A stretch of DNA of 64,000 bases, from positions 1-64,000 of the forward strand of contig JACGCK010000103.1 of NCBI GenBank assembly GCA_014925825.1, read 5' to 3'. Below the pieces are notes generated by a model. That model had not been told where the DNA came from. It saw only the letters and a program-made list of their open reading frames with translations, and ran no database searches. This document shows positions 49,041 through 59,317 of the stretch, piece after piece. Both the position numbers and the translations under genes were made by a program. Position 1 is the first letter of the stretch. Each line of letters begins with the position of its first letter. This stretch comes from Pholiota molesta. Its lineage: Eukaryota > Basidiomycota > Agaricomycetes > Agaricales > Strophariaceae.

Positions 49041-51524
49041 ATGGGGAAGAACACGACACTCTCCAAATGGTACGTCTCAGTTCCTAGTCCGTCAATGATA
49101 TTACGAGTTGTCCCAACTTTTATTCAGCCATGCGAGTGTCATGCACCAAACCACATCGCCACGCCGCCTTCACAAGATGTTCATCATGGGCAAATTCCTC
49201 CAATTCCCGGACGTGACCAAGGGGTGAGTCGTTTTTAGGTCAAATACCTTAAAGTCAAAGTTATATAATGCATACTTAGGTCTCAGTGTCGACAACAATA
49301 TATGCCCCTGACAATAGTTACGACATCTACAACCGACACCTTTTGCTGAAGAAAAGAGGCTTTTCCCTCTGGATTCCGGAGCCCAGCAGAACCTTACCCA
49401 TGGAATATCGGCGAAAAGGTATCAACATAGGCGATGTTGGGATTATAACGCCTTCAGGGGGGTTTTCGTTCCTGTTCAACATTTGTTTGCCACATGATGA
49501 CCCAATCAATCCTTCGACACTTCCCGAAGGCTTTGCTCCAATTTACCCTCCCATTGAACCAATGGATATCTGTGAAGACTCAGAATTTAAGCCTGAGAGC
49601 TATCTGGCGGGTCCGACTATTGAGAAGAGCAACAACACGCAATTCCGGTAAGCCAACACTACCCCGCGCATCTATTAGGGGAGCTCAGAGCGCGGCTCTA
49701 AGCAACGCTTATCCGCTTATTTGGGTAAGCGGCACTAAGCCCCATGTAACATCGTGATTGCTATTTCAGGCCGCACATCAGATCAGCCATCAATGCAAAG
49801 CCGGTGGCAATTCCGCATCAACGGCCGTGCGTCGGCATGTTTTGGTCCCCCTTCAACAAATCTGCACCTTCATGCATCGCAAAAATTGGCATAATTCTAT
49901 CGTGATCCTTTATTGCAAGAATACCATAATTCTAAGCTCATGAAGTTTAGTTCTATTCAGATATGGTCATACCGGCTTCGTGAGGATTGCGTGAGGCCTG
50001 ACGCGCCTGACGGCATGCGCCTTGCATCTTGAAAGTCCGAGCCGTCACAGCCGCGAGTACCCAATCTCATTAGTTAGGGTTTATTTTTTGGGCACACAAA
50101 GAATTTGGGGACATATTATAAGCTTAAATTATTTTATTCGAATTTACAGAACTTTTATAGAGCTGTCTTGCCATCGTATGCGTACTTCGAGACTTCGGGA
50201 GCGACGTCGTCCTACGGACTCCTGCCATTTTAAAATAGAACTCAGCTGCTCGCGCCGAAGGTTAGGCAATGTGGCAGTGATGGTCGCCTTTCCAAAACCG
50301 TCAGGTCGGCCACGTGGATTGATGTGACTGACTGTGACTGCTTAGAGATAAACGAATATGCGTTGCTTAGGTAGGCGCTCTGAGCTCCCCTATTGATCTA
50401 TTCTCACCAACATGCGGCCGTCCCCCAGCGGACTGTCATTTGTAACCTCCGCAGTGGAGGGTGGGGTGCTCACCCTCCCGGATGGTGCAATTGCGCGGAA
50501 TCTCCGGAATGTTCGGCGCTTCAAGGCTTATGCCGCTGCCAACCTCGAAAATTGGTATCGATACGTCAATGGAGCTCACGGGCGTGAAGCTAAAAACGGT
50601 GAGCTCCGCCTTGTCATAGGTTGTGACAAGACCACTTCCTGGGGTATGGCGGCTGTCGCGAATAACATCCAAAATAAAGTTCACCAGCTTAATTATTGCC
50701 CCATTGGAACTGATGGGGATACTACAGCACCGATACCTCAGTATAAATGGGAGTACACAGGTTTGGCCGAGGCGAGGGTAGGTCCAAGCCTCCAGGATGT
50801 TCGAGATTTGGAGAGAAACGATGACTCGAATGCGGCGGTCGATGGAAAATATTGGAATCAATGTTTGTTCATCCGCACAATGAACCTCGCACTCGACGAT
50901 GATGTTTTCACCGCGATCAATCAAGAGCTGGAGTTGGCACTTACCCCGGAGTCACATGAGTATCACAATCGGGGATGCCCCAGTGACTCAACTAATAACT
51001 CTCCGATTCCGAATGTAGGCACTCAGATAGGCAATCTCAGCCAACATCAGGGAACGAATTCGGCGACTCGAACACAGTCAATGTTTGGAGTTTTGGAACC
51101 CGCTGGGGATGTTGAAAGAGCACGTGTGATGACATCGAGATCTCCAACTGCACCAGTAAGTTTATTTGTGAAGCAAATACGTGAATTCTTGACTATTAAT
51201 TTAATTTCTCAGATATCACACCCCGCTGATGTTTTAAATAAACTACTCTTACAAAAGGTCCATTTTAGATTATCGAGGATCATATTCACAGTTATTGAGA
51301 TGATTTGTTGGCATTTCTAGGCTCCTAATAATCAGATTGTTATTACTCAAGACGAGGATTGGTGTTCTGTAATTACAAAGGTATTTCAACTTCTAGCCAT
51401 CCCCAATCAATTCTGCGATCTAAACAACACATTTTTCAAGGATGACGAAATCATGCCAAGTCCTTCAGAAATTGCCGAACGTGTTCTTGCTACCCACCAC
51501 ATTAGGGAGGAAAATGGCAAGTAA
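49041..51524 (+). CDS. Conserved agaricomycete hypothetical protein
   Basis: I recognise the protein as one of a family widespread in mushroom genomes but cannot name a domain or function. Exons 49041-49223, 49280-49647, 50429-51155, 51213-51257, 51321-51380 and 51441-51524, all joined in phase; 488 residues if the TAA at 51522-51524 is used. Landmarks in order: IPPIPGRDQG, IYAPDNSYDIYNRHLLLKKR, RRKGINIGDVGIITPSGGFS, FLFNICLPHDDPINP, FKAYAAANLENWYRYVNG, REAKNGELRLVIGCDKTTSW, GLAEARVGP, QCLFIRTMNLAL, HPADVLNKLLL and ITQDEDWCSVI. A possible extra exon after a GTAAAT donor at 51521 (VVFLEPK near 51590) is off frame by one base, so the C-terminus is uncertain. Intron 2 is enlarged to 781 bp by a MITE. 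The start ATG lies only 22 bp after the previous gene's stop. Confidence 0.72.
49648..50428 (+). other. Intron enlarged by a MITE
   Basis: Donor GTAAGC at 49648 and acceptor CCCCAG at 50428 join codons as CG-C (Arg), giving QFR-GLSFVTS, which matches the expected family sequence. Removing the 715-bp element leaves about 66 bp, the normal intron size here. Confidence 0.75.
49677..50391 (+). mobile_element. MITE-like element with about 40-bp imperfect inverted ends
   Basis: The left end AGGGGAGCTCAGAGCGC and its perfect inverted copy at the right are followed, after a 5-bp mismatch patch, by TAAGCAACGC on both sides. ATT flanks both ends (ATT before 49677, ATT after 50391), a possible 3-bp target duplication, though the neighbouring bases are palindromic and the edge could shift. 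A 7-bp-stem hairpin (CCGCTTA / TAAGCGG) lies just inside the left end. There is no coding capacity. Superfamily unassigned; a 3-bp duplication would fit PIF/Harbinger. Confidence 0.75.
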
Positions 51525-51661
51525 ATTTCAAGTTACATCTCATCTCGACGGTTCTGATTTGCTTGCTACCACGTTGGAAGGTGTTGTTTTTTTAGAACCA
51601 AAGATGGTATAACAATTCTAATTGATAAATTCTGTAAATGACGTTCATTTAACATTTATTG

Positions 51662-54600
51662 AAGCCATCAGCCGTCCGTCAATGTCAAATACCCACCAGC
51701 CAACCTATCGAAGGTCACACAGACTGGCAAAGACATGGTTTGGAAGGCTCTGCAGAATCGATTGGTTCAACAACGTATCCAACTTCACCTACCACCAGAA
51801 ATATATTCAGTAATACAGAGAACCTCCGAGTGCGAGCATTAGAATGGAGAAAATATGCTAATTATCTAGAATCTCAACTGGACCAATCCTCCCCCAAAAG
51901 TATCGAACTCCGCGCTTCATGGCCGTTAGACATCGATGGGCTTCTTGACCCATCACTCGCAAAATTGGACTGCAAAACGGACGTCGAAAGTGATAGCAAG
52001 GATTCTCTCCCTCGAGATCCAGGACAAAATACATCCGTTCCATTGTGGCAGATGCCGCTGAAGGTATATTATAGTGCTTGGTTGTTCTCATCGACTACTC
52101 CTCATCTCATCATTTCTAGTTTATTGAGCATGAACCTCCTCCTCACGAGCCAACAAACTTGAAGGAGCTATTTAATTCTACATGGAGTTCAACGGTAAGC
52201 GGTCTTTTAACTTTATCAATCATTAATCATCTTTAATATTGGCCTGTCTCTAGCTAGAGGAAAGCATACAAATCAACCTTGCAGAATTATCTGCATTGCA
52301 ATCACCGACTCAAACAAAACAACCAGCATGGCTTTGCAATCGTATACAGAGCCCTGATGCTACATATAATCTTCTTGTAAATGGCGCACTCGAAAATCCC
52401 TATGAGACCGAGTTCAATTGGTCACGACATCTGCCGGACACAGTGGCGATAGATCGTAGCTCTCATGATAAGTGCGTAGATGCTTATTTTTTCAATCTGC
52501 TTAAACTCATGCCATTCATAGGGCACTGGATTTACTCTTCAAGTTCTTCACGTCATGGTGTCTACGCGTCGTTCCTGATCTCTTTTTAAGGGATATGTAT
52601 CGCGCACTGTGCGTCCCTGTTTCCGATCCACCGCCAAAGACCCCGCACTACTCGCCAATGCTTCATAACGCACTGCTGGCATTGGGCCTAGCATTTTTGG
52701 ATGACCCTAAGTTGCGAGATCTCAAGTGTCGGCAATACTTCGCTGAAAAGGCACAAAATTTCCTCGAGATCGAGTGTAACGCACCCAATCTGAGTGTTGT
52801 TAATGCGCTCTCTATCTTGTCAAGCTTCCATCATTCCAATGGTAATCAAACGTTAGGCGATTTGTTCTTTGGTGTGTTGATATCTCTTGATACAAAATTC
52901 CGGCAACTGACCGCTCACAGGAATGAGTACCAGGATGGCCCATGCTTGTGAGTCTTGGTTTTTGACATTTGTCTTTTCGTTTCGTTTCTGAAATCAACTG
53001 TTCATTTAATGGGTTTAGACATCAGCCGCTCAAAGTGGGCTAAAGCAGGTACCATGGTCACGGATGAGGAAGAGCTGGTTGAGCGGCTAGATCATCATTG
53101 GGCATATTTGACAATGTTCACACAGGCAAGTTGCTTCTTCCCGACATATGGACTTGATTATATTTTTTATATAGGACGTATGTTGGTCCCTTGAGGTTGG
53201 CCGTGAACTCGATGTGCCAACAGCTGAAACCAGCGATCATGCATTCAAATCCACGTTAGGCCTTAGCCAAACATTGGTCGATGAAAATTATGATCAATTT
53301 CCATGGGTGCACATGCCGTCCAAGCTTGAACCTCAAGCGAATTATTTGACGAAGACTTTTAAGGCGACATGCGAGCTGTTAATGATCGGAAGACGTATTG
53401 TGAGGTCTTTACACTAAGCCTGGAATTCCGTATGGAATCCGCCGGATTCCGCCGGATTCCATAGAATGTCCACGGAATCCATCCGGAATATAGCCCATTT
53501 TCCCAATGCCCCAAGTCCCATACACTTTTAGTGCTATATTCCGCCCCCATTCCAGCCTCATTCCGTGCCAATTCCAATTCCAGACCGCCTTTTGGGCGGA
53601 TTGAAGATGGAATATTCCGGCGGAATGGCCCGGAGTGGGCCCAGTAGTTATATTGCTCAGTAAAAATACATTGCTCGCAACAGGAATCGAACCAACGCGC
53701 CGCGTACTAATAATAGCGGCGCGCTAACCACTGAGCCACACAGCCGATATCCTGGGATGCATCACAAATAGACATGACACGCTATTGCGACTCACGTGCC
53801 GCGGCGTTGGATGCCGTTGCTTGTTTGGTCGCGCCGCGCCACATCAACGCGCAGTGGCCACGTCGCCTCTTGCCTTCGTCCCACTACCATCCCCCACCGC
53901 CGCACCACCTCCCTCCCCTCCCATCTCGTGCACAGCGGCCACGGCGGCCGTTGGGCACACCCACGGGCTCCCACCACCAACCGCTGACCACGCGCATCGC
54001 CGCCAGCCGCCGCCCACACGCGCCACGTCACCACCAGCCGGCGACGCCCCACGTCACCACACGACCGACAGCGAGCGCAAACCCGCACCGCAACGCACCC
54101 AACGACCGAGCGGAGCACCCGCGAGCAGCGGCGGACAGCGCAACGGCCGACCGCGAGCACACAACGAGGCGCACAACGAGCACCGCGGATGACGACGGAG
54201 GGACGCCGAGGGAGTGGGAGGGACAGGGAGGCGGAAGCGCCGCGGTGGGAGACGGACGCACCGTCGAGCACGGTGCCCCAGGTACGTCCCCCGCCGCTCC
54301 CCGCCGTTCGCGCTTACAACACCCTGCCAGCGCCACCTCACCGCCCGCTCAGCAGCGCGCCCTCTCGGGCAGACGCCGGCTCACTCCGCCACGTCACCAT
54401 GCCGCCGCCGCGTCAGCGCACCGCCGCAGACGAGCTCGACGCCGCCACGTCAGCGCACCGCCGGAGGGCGCGCATCCCGACGCCCGCACAGTGCGTGGTG
54501 ACGCCAGCGCCCGCCGCCGCCGCTTCCACCCGGACGCCCGGCATGTTGCGGCTGCGGAGTCGCGTTAGCGCCCGTCGCGCGCTTCGCCACTCCGCTCGCC

Positions 54601-55759
54601 CGCGCCTGCAGAGTAGATCCGTAGATTAGATAATTAGATTAGATTAGATCACCTCAAGATTAGATTAGATCGTGTATTAGATTAGATTAGATAACTATAA
54701 TATATTACTTTATGATTTAATTTGGGTTACTGAGTGTCTTGATTGGGTACTTGTAACTAACTGTGGACTAAGATTTTGAACCTGGAATAAGATGGAATGA
54801 GCATGGAATAGCCGGAATGAGTATGGAATGACCAGAATGAGCATGGAATGGCCAGAATGAGTATGGAAATTCCATGGAATGAGTATGGAAATTCCATGGA
54901 ATGAGTATGGAATCCCGGAATGAGTCTGGAATCCATCCGGAATACCAGGGTGAGTGTAAATTACTGCGTATTGTAGATGTCACGTAAGGCTTTGTACTTT
55001 TTTTTTTTTTGACATTTACTTATATTTTACCCGCAGAACACGTGTGGACATCGACTTCTCATATCCTATTGATGATCGAATCGCTGAGATTGAGTCAGCT
55101 TGTTCGTTGCTTTTATCTCTTAAAATACTGACTTCCGTAGGCGCAGCCTCAATGACTGGAAAGACCAATTATCACCCGAACTTGACATCACCCATGCGTC
55201 TCGGCCGACTGCAACACCGCACAAGCTAATGATGCACCTTACATACTGGTGGCTCAATATTCTTCTCCACAAACCCTTTTTGGGGCCCAGTGGCCACACC
55301 CCAATCCCAGCCCCAGATGATGCGGATAAGACGAATGATCATGTTGACGTATACCCATTTTTTTCAGTCTCCTTGACACTATTGATCGAACTGCTTTACC
55401 AGATCTGTTGGCGGGCAGCTGAAAACATAATGGAACTGCTCTCAACTTGGCGCGCAGCTTACACCCTTCGCTACGTACCTGTCACCATCATTCAGATCAT
55501 TCTTGCGACAGGCACAGTATACCTGCGCGCATCGACGCTAATGCAAACCGCAGCTAGCCTTCTTACTCTTCCAACCCAACAGGAACTTATCGTTCAATTT
55601 CTTAATGAGATCGGCGAATCCTGGCACTATGCCAACAACATTGCTGATTTTATGAGAAAGTTAATGGACGAAGGGTTCCCACAACAAACCTGCTGCAGTG
55701 ATGAAATTCAAACACGTCCCACTGTTCCGATATTCTCCCCCAACGTACCCGACATTTAA
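51662..55759 (+). CDS. Zn2Cys6-class regulator, Fungal_trans region, zinc cluster not found
   Basis: Probable transcription factor or its truncated derivative. Exons end/start at 52063/52120, 52194/52254, 52471/52522, 52871/52921, 52947/53019, 53125/53175, 53404/55037, 55093/55141 and 55348/55403, stop at 55757-55759; all phases agree. The middle matches the Fungal_trans (PF04082) core: ALDLLFKFFTSWCLRVVPDL, YSPMLHNALLALGLAFLDDP, LSVVNALSILSSFHHSNGN and MSTRMAHA. It continues with DVCWSLEVGREL, LLMIGRRIV, LNDWKDQLSPELD, YWWLNILLHKPF and NIMELLSTWRAAYTLRYVPV, the usual C-terminal order. No CX2CX6C cluster precedes it, no ATG opens exon 1, and the N-terminal piece has only ENLRVRALEWRKYANYLESQ. 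So the 5' end is lost, misassembled or in an unseen exon. One intron is GC-AG; another holds a 1.55-kb element. Confidence 0.72.
53126..53174 (+). other. Non-canonical GC-AG intron
   Basis: The frame joins ..TMFTQ to DVCWSLEV.. only if the intron starts GCAAGT at 53126 and ends ATATAG at 53174 (49 bp, phase 0). No GT donor in the vicinity preserves the frame. GC-AG is the commonest minor splice class and usually has a strong GCAAGT donor, as here. Confidence 0.65.
53672..53745 (-). other. tRNA-like sequence with intact A and B boxes
   Basis: On the minus strand the A box TGGCTCAGTGG (53738-53728) and B box GGTTCGATTCC (53693-53683) fit the RNA polymerase III consensus, at the spacing of a 74-nt tRNA. 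The acceptor stem pairs poorly, the D stem has a mismatch, the T stem is weak, and the anticodon arm is replaced by a perfect 7-bp stem GCGCCGC/GCGGCGC with a 12-base loop. It is therefore not a functional tRNA but a tRNA-derived or SINE-head-like module inside the surrounding element. Confidence 0.6.
54623..54705 (+). repeat. Pentanucleotide ATTAG repeat
   Basis: Interrupted array of GATTA/ATTAG units inside the 1.55-kb element, between its GC-rich core and the GGAAT-rich right end. Confidence 0.8.
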
Positions 55760-58700
55760 GGTGTATATCTAACTTTACTTTCGTTACATTCACGGTGCTG
55801 ACTATCTGTATTCTAGTTACTTCGTACGCCGCTACTGCTACTACCGCCACTGTTATCACCGCTACTGTTGCGCTACTGCTATCACCGCTACTGCTATTAC
55901 CGCTACTGCTTCTATACACTTTACGCTTTACGCTTGGCCGCCCTGTAAACCCCTATCAAGCCCCTATTTACCATCGCCTTAGCTACTTCTACTATCTCTC
56001 GTGCCTATGCTCTAGTACTTACCTACATATACGCTAGCAGAATTGAAATTTTGTCTGTTTATTCACTGTAGCCCCTCCATATCCTGATTCTTAATGAGCC
56101 GATCGTTGAGAGACAGTTCCTTCATGCGGTGCAAGCCTAGTATATGACACGCTGTAAGTCGTAGAAATGTGAGCGTGCTATGTGCGTGCGTAGGACGAAG
56201 AGGAGTCTGACTTTGATATACGATTGAGATACGACATAAATACACAACGTGAATGAACAGGGTATCAGCGACGAATAGCCAAGAGCGACCGAAAACAGCA
56301 TAGAACAGACAATATAATAAGAGCATGGAATACGAGTCCCTTTCCCAAAATCTGAAGTCCTCTTTCACGACCAAAACCATCGTTCATGAGCGACTATCCC
56401 GCAGATGCATCACCCTTTCCGACGCAGCGAGGTTGAAAATTCGCCCAAGTGGTCAAGCGCTTCTAGTTCATCGAAAGAGAACGAACAAGTGTGCATGTTC
56501 CAGCCAGAAACTATCCCGAACCTTTTGAATCACAGACCAGCCCCGTTCAACGCGTCCTCGTAGTCGACGACTGGAGTGCATGCCGGGTATTAGCTCCTAG
56601 CTTATTGGAGAGCATACATCCCTTCCTTCTGTTGTTTACATTGCGTAGGGATAGAAAAAAGGGAGAGATGAGAGCAACATCAAGCTATATGGAAGCACGA
56701 AGGGCGAGTATCAGTCGTAACAATGATAATGTCACGAAGGATTGCGCACGTTGAGAGCGTTGAGACGAAGCAGGGATCATAGGTTCACGTCCCAGAGTCA
56801 AGTTGGAGGCGTTCCTGTAGCGGAGCCGTAGCAGGCGGCTCAACAGAACGTCCTGAAAGTGTCCACGAATGGTCGGCGTTTGGACACATGAAAGATTTCA
56901 CAAACCAGCGCATTGGCAGAAGGAGTAGCACCAAGGTTTGGGACACAGCCACAGGCCGCGAACAAGCCGAAAACAACTGTAGACAATCGGTTCGAACTCC
57001 GTGGCGCGTCTGGCCAACCCCGCTCATGCTTGTCGCCGTCCATCTCGAGTCTCGTTCTCTATCCAACACCAGCCTCCTGTAACACGATATCACTTACTTG
57101 ACGACTCCTACGCTTACCCCTATGACATCTGTAACTCAAGCCTGGAGTGGAACCCGATATCATCAAAATGAATTTACAGTATCATACCTTCCAACGCGTC
57201 TTCGTCCCATATAGTTCGCTTTGAGGGGCAATGTGTCGATCACGGAAAACAGAACGCGTCCATGAATACCAAGAGGTATGTGAGGTTGTCTGTACCTTCA
57301 CATCTATGTACTGAGAGGACATCAGACCGCGGCACGGTCCCCCTCATGTTGCAATCGGCTCTCGCATCCACATTCCGCCAGCCCTCTGGACGCTAGCTAC
57401 TCAGGTAGATGCGCAGGCGCGCTGCCTATCTGAAGGGCCGTTGCTTCTGTTAAGGTGTAGAAGGGTGTAGATGAATCGAAGGAAACAGAGTTCAAGTGCG
57501 TGTTTCCTCCAGGCTTTATCTATCCTTGAACGAACCATTGACGCTCCAACTAGGCTCTTATTTCCTTAGAAACGATAGCACAGCGCTGTTTTTATGCACC
57601 GCGGCACGCCCCATCCTCTTCCCGTTACTGAACGTGTCAACGTCCAACCCTCATCCTGATCGTTCTGTGGGTACGTTGACCAGATAGTTCTGTTTTCTTA
57701 TTGCTGCTCATAACGTCTCCTATAGACCTTAAACTTCGAACCAAGCTCGATCGGCATGGGTGTCAGGTTTTCTCCATGCGGCTCCATCGCTTCTCAGTCG
57801 ATCCTGAACGTTTGAACGTTGGCCCAGGACTTCCTTCCCTCATCGATTTCCCAGCTCTCCCGTCTACACCACACATATCTGGCTCATATAGAAAATGGAG
57901 CTCGCTCACAACCCTCATCCATCGTTCCGCGGGTACGTTGACCAGATAGTTCCATTTTCTCATTTAGCTTACAACGTTTCCTCTAGACCTCGAACTCCGA
58001 ACCACGCTCGATTGGCATTAGCTTCAGATTTGCCCCATGCTGACTGGCCCCTCGCTTCTCACAAGTTCTCAGTCGCCCTGAACGTTGGCCCAGGCCTTCC
58101 TTCCCTCGTCGACTTCCCAGTCCGTCCGTCTATACCTCACTGCGCACTCCATCCTTATCTTCCTCCTGTGGAAATCAGAACACACTCTAAAGCACGACGC
58201 CACTCAACAAACTCGACGACGTCCGTTCTCTTTTCTGAACAGATACATTGCGCCTCTCACAGGACCACGAAGCCGTCTGCAGCACCTTCGTCCAGGAAAC
58301 CTCGCCCGCCTGCTCCTTCCGCCGATTCGCTAGACGTCGACGCCTCGTAAGCGCGCGTAAGCGCCGCCCACCGTGGGATGGGCTGCCTCTTCTGAGGCGT
58401 AGACGACGCCGTCGGGAGCTCGCACCCTGTGTGAGAAAGAGTTCAGGTCTGTCTTTACATCTTCTTTGTTCATTGAAGATGCGCTGATGCTCTTACCTTA
58501 GATCCCTGGTGGTAGCTGGGCATCCAATCGTCTTCGTTGTTTGCAAGCGTGACTATCAACCCCTCACACTGTACGTAGCACCTTCCTAATGTGTCTTAAT
58601 CATTGAACTAACATCCCTGGCGTTCAGATAGTACATCAATTCAACGGACTACCTTACTTTCGGCGCGCGCCAACCACCTCATGGTGCGGCCAAGGTCCAG

Positions 58701-59317
58701 TGTGCTCCATACGGACAGTGACGATAGTGGACCATGCGCCGCCGGCTGACGACTCAGACTCGGACGAGGACGATAATGAGGACGAAGACGATAGAGATGA
58801 TGACTCGCAGTCTGACGGCGCATCTGGTGGGAAGGGGAAGTTCACGATGACGAGCATTCGGAAACACGCGGAACAAGCGCCAAACGTTGTCTTTTAGCTC
58901 AGTTCTAAGTCGGTCAGTCACATTGCCGCTGAGGTGTTGAACGAATGGGCGGGGCCTTGAGCATTTGAAGAGCTATCGTTTTGTAAGTCATTATCTGTGT
59001 ACTAGCTACATAAATCTGACCAACGAGTCTAAAAGGTGTGCATATCATGTCTGACATTTCTGTTGGGGTGATTCTTCGCGTTCGCGTTGGTCTTGCCTGT
59101 CTGCTGTCCTGGACACTTATCGCTTCAAGGATTATCTACTAGTTCAACCGCAAGATACAATGTAAGTAGCAAGTCCTTCAATGTCCCGTTAAAACTGAGT
59201 ATTAACAAACTCCTCCATTATCTAAGATCGTCCGACTTTAAATAACATAAAAAGTAGATAACCAAAAGCTTATTAGGTACCATAAACGGGAATTATCTGT
59301 GTTCTGCAGTAACGCCC
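55760..59317. other. Intergenic, with relics of a dispersed family
   Basis: 55.8-56.5 kb shows a (GCTACT)-like degenerate run at 55830-55905 and no gene. From 56.5 kb small exon-like pieces appear without a full frame: a broken copy of the CEGTDNLTYL piece on the minus strand near 57240-57320, and an acidic stretch on the + strand at 58740-58897 (DDSDSDEDDNEDEDDRDDDS) ending GKFTMTSIRKHAEQAPNVVF-stop. The last 0.4 kb (58898-59317) shows nothing; it lies 3' of the minus-strand DJ-1-like gene. Confidence 0.4.
57451..58700 (+). repeat. Segmental duplication, left copy (flanks the DJ-1-like gene)
   Basis: Matches 60504-61100 in the same orientation at roughly 80-88 percent by eye, in several ordered blocks: GGTGTAGAAGGGTGTAGATGA, CGCTCCAACTAGGCTCTTA, GGGTACGTTGACCAGATAG, GCTCGATYGGCATNGG, GTCGGGAGCTCGCACCCTGT and TTTCGGCGCGCGCCAACCAC. 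Within the left copy the GGGTACGTTGACCAGATAG block itself occurs twice (57668 and 57931). Confidence 0.7.

Larger units (their letters stand above)
53408..54960 (+). mobile_element. 1.55-kb terminal-inverted-repeat element carrying a tRNA-like module
   Basis: The left end reads TTTACACTAAGCCTGG. The inverse of the right end reads TTTACACTCACCCTGG. Over 33 bp (continuing WATTCCGKATGGAWTCC) there are about five mismatches. Subterminal regions at both ends are rich in GGAAT motifs: left 53423-53640, and right 54787-54950, where GAATGAGYATGGAAT recurs. The interior has a tRNA-like segment (53672-53745), a GC-rich region (53800-54620) with long but compositionally biased frames, and an ATTAG repeat. 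No transposase is visible. No clear target duplication was found, so it is probably older than the hAT-like element upstream; superfamily uncertain. Confidence 0.65.
53405..55036 (+). other. Giant intron (1632 bp) of the Zn2Cys6-class gene
   Basis: The exons on either side belong to one Fungal_trans protein (..GRRIV-R-TRVDIDFSYP..), joined in phase 2 by donor AG/GTCTTT and acceptor CCGCAG. Every other intron of the gene is 47-71 bp. The excess is accounted for by the inserted element at 53408-54960. The GTCTTT donor is weak, so splicing efficiency is uncertain. Confidence 0.6.

Noticed and set aside
53672..53745. A genuine tRNA gene
   Set aside because: A and B boxes are good but acceptor, T and anticodon stems fail; no plausible anticodon loop.
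53774..54629. Frames of 264 and 146 codons in the GC-rich core of the 1.55-kb element
   Set aside because: Composition is dominated by Ala/Arg/His/Pro and open frames occur on both strands, with no motif; GC richness alone removes stop codons.
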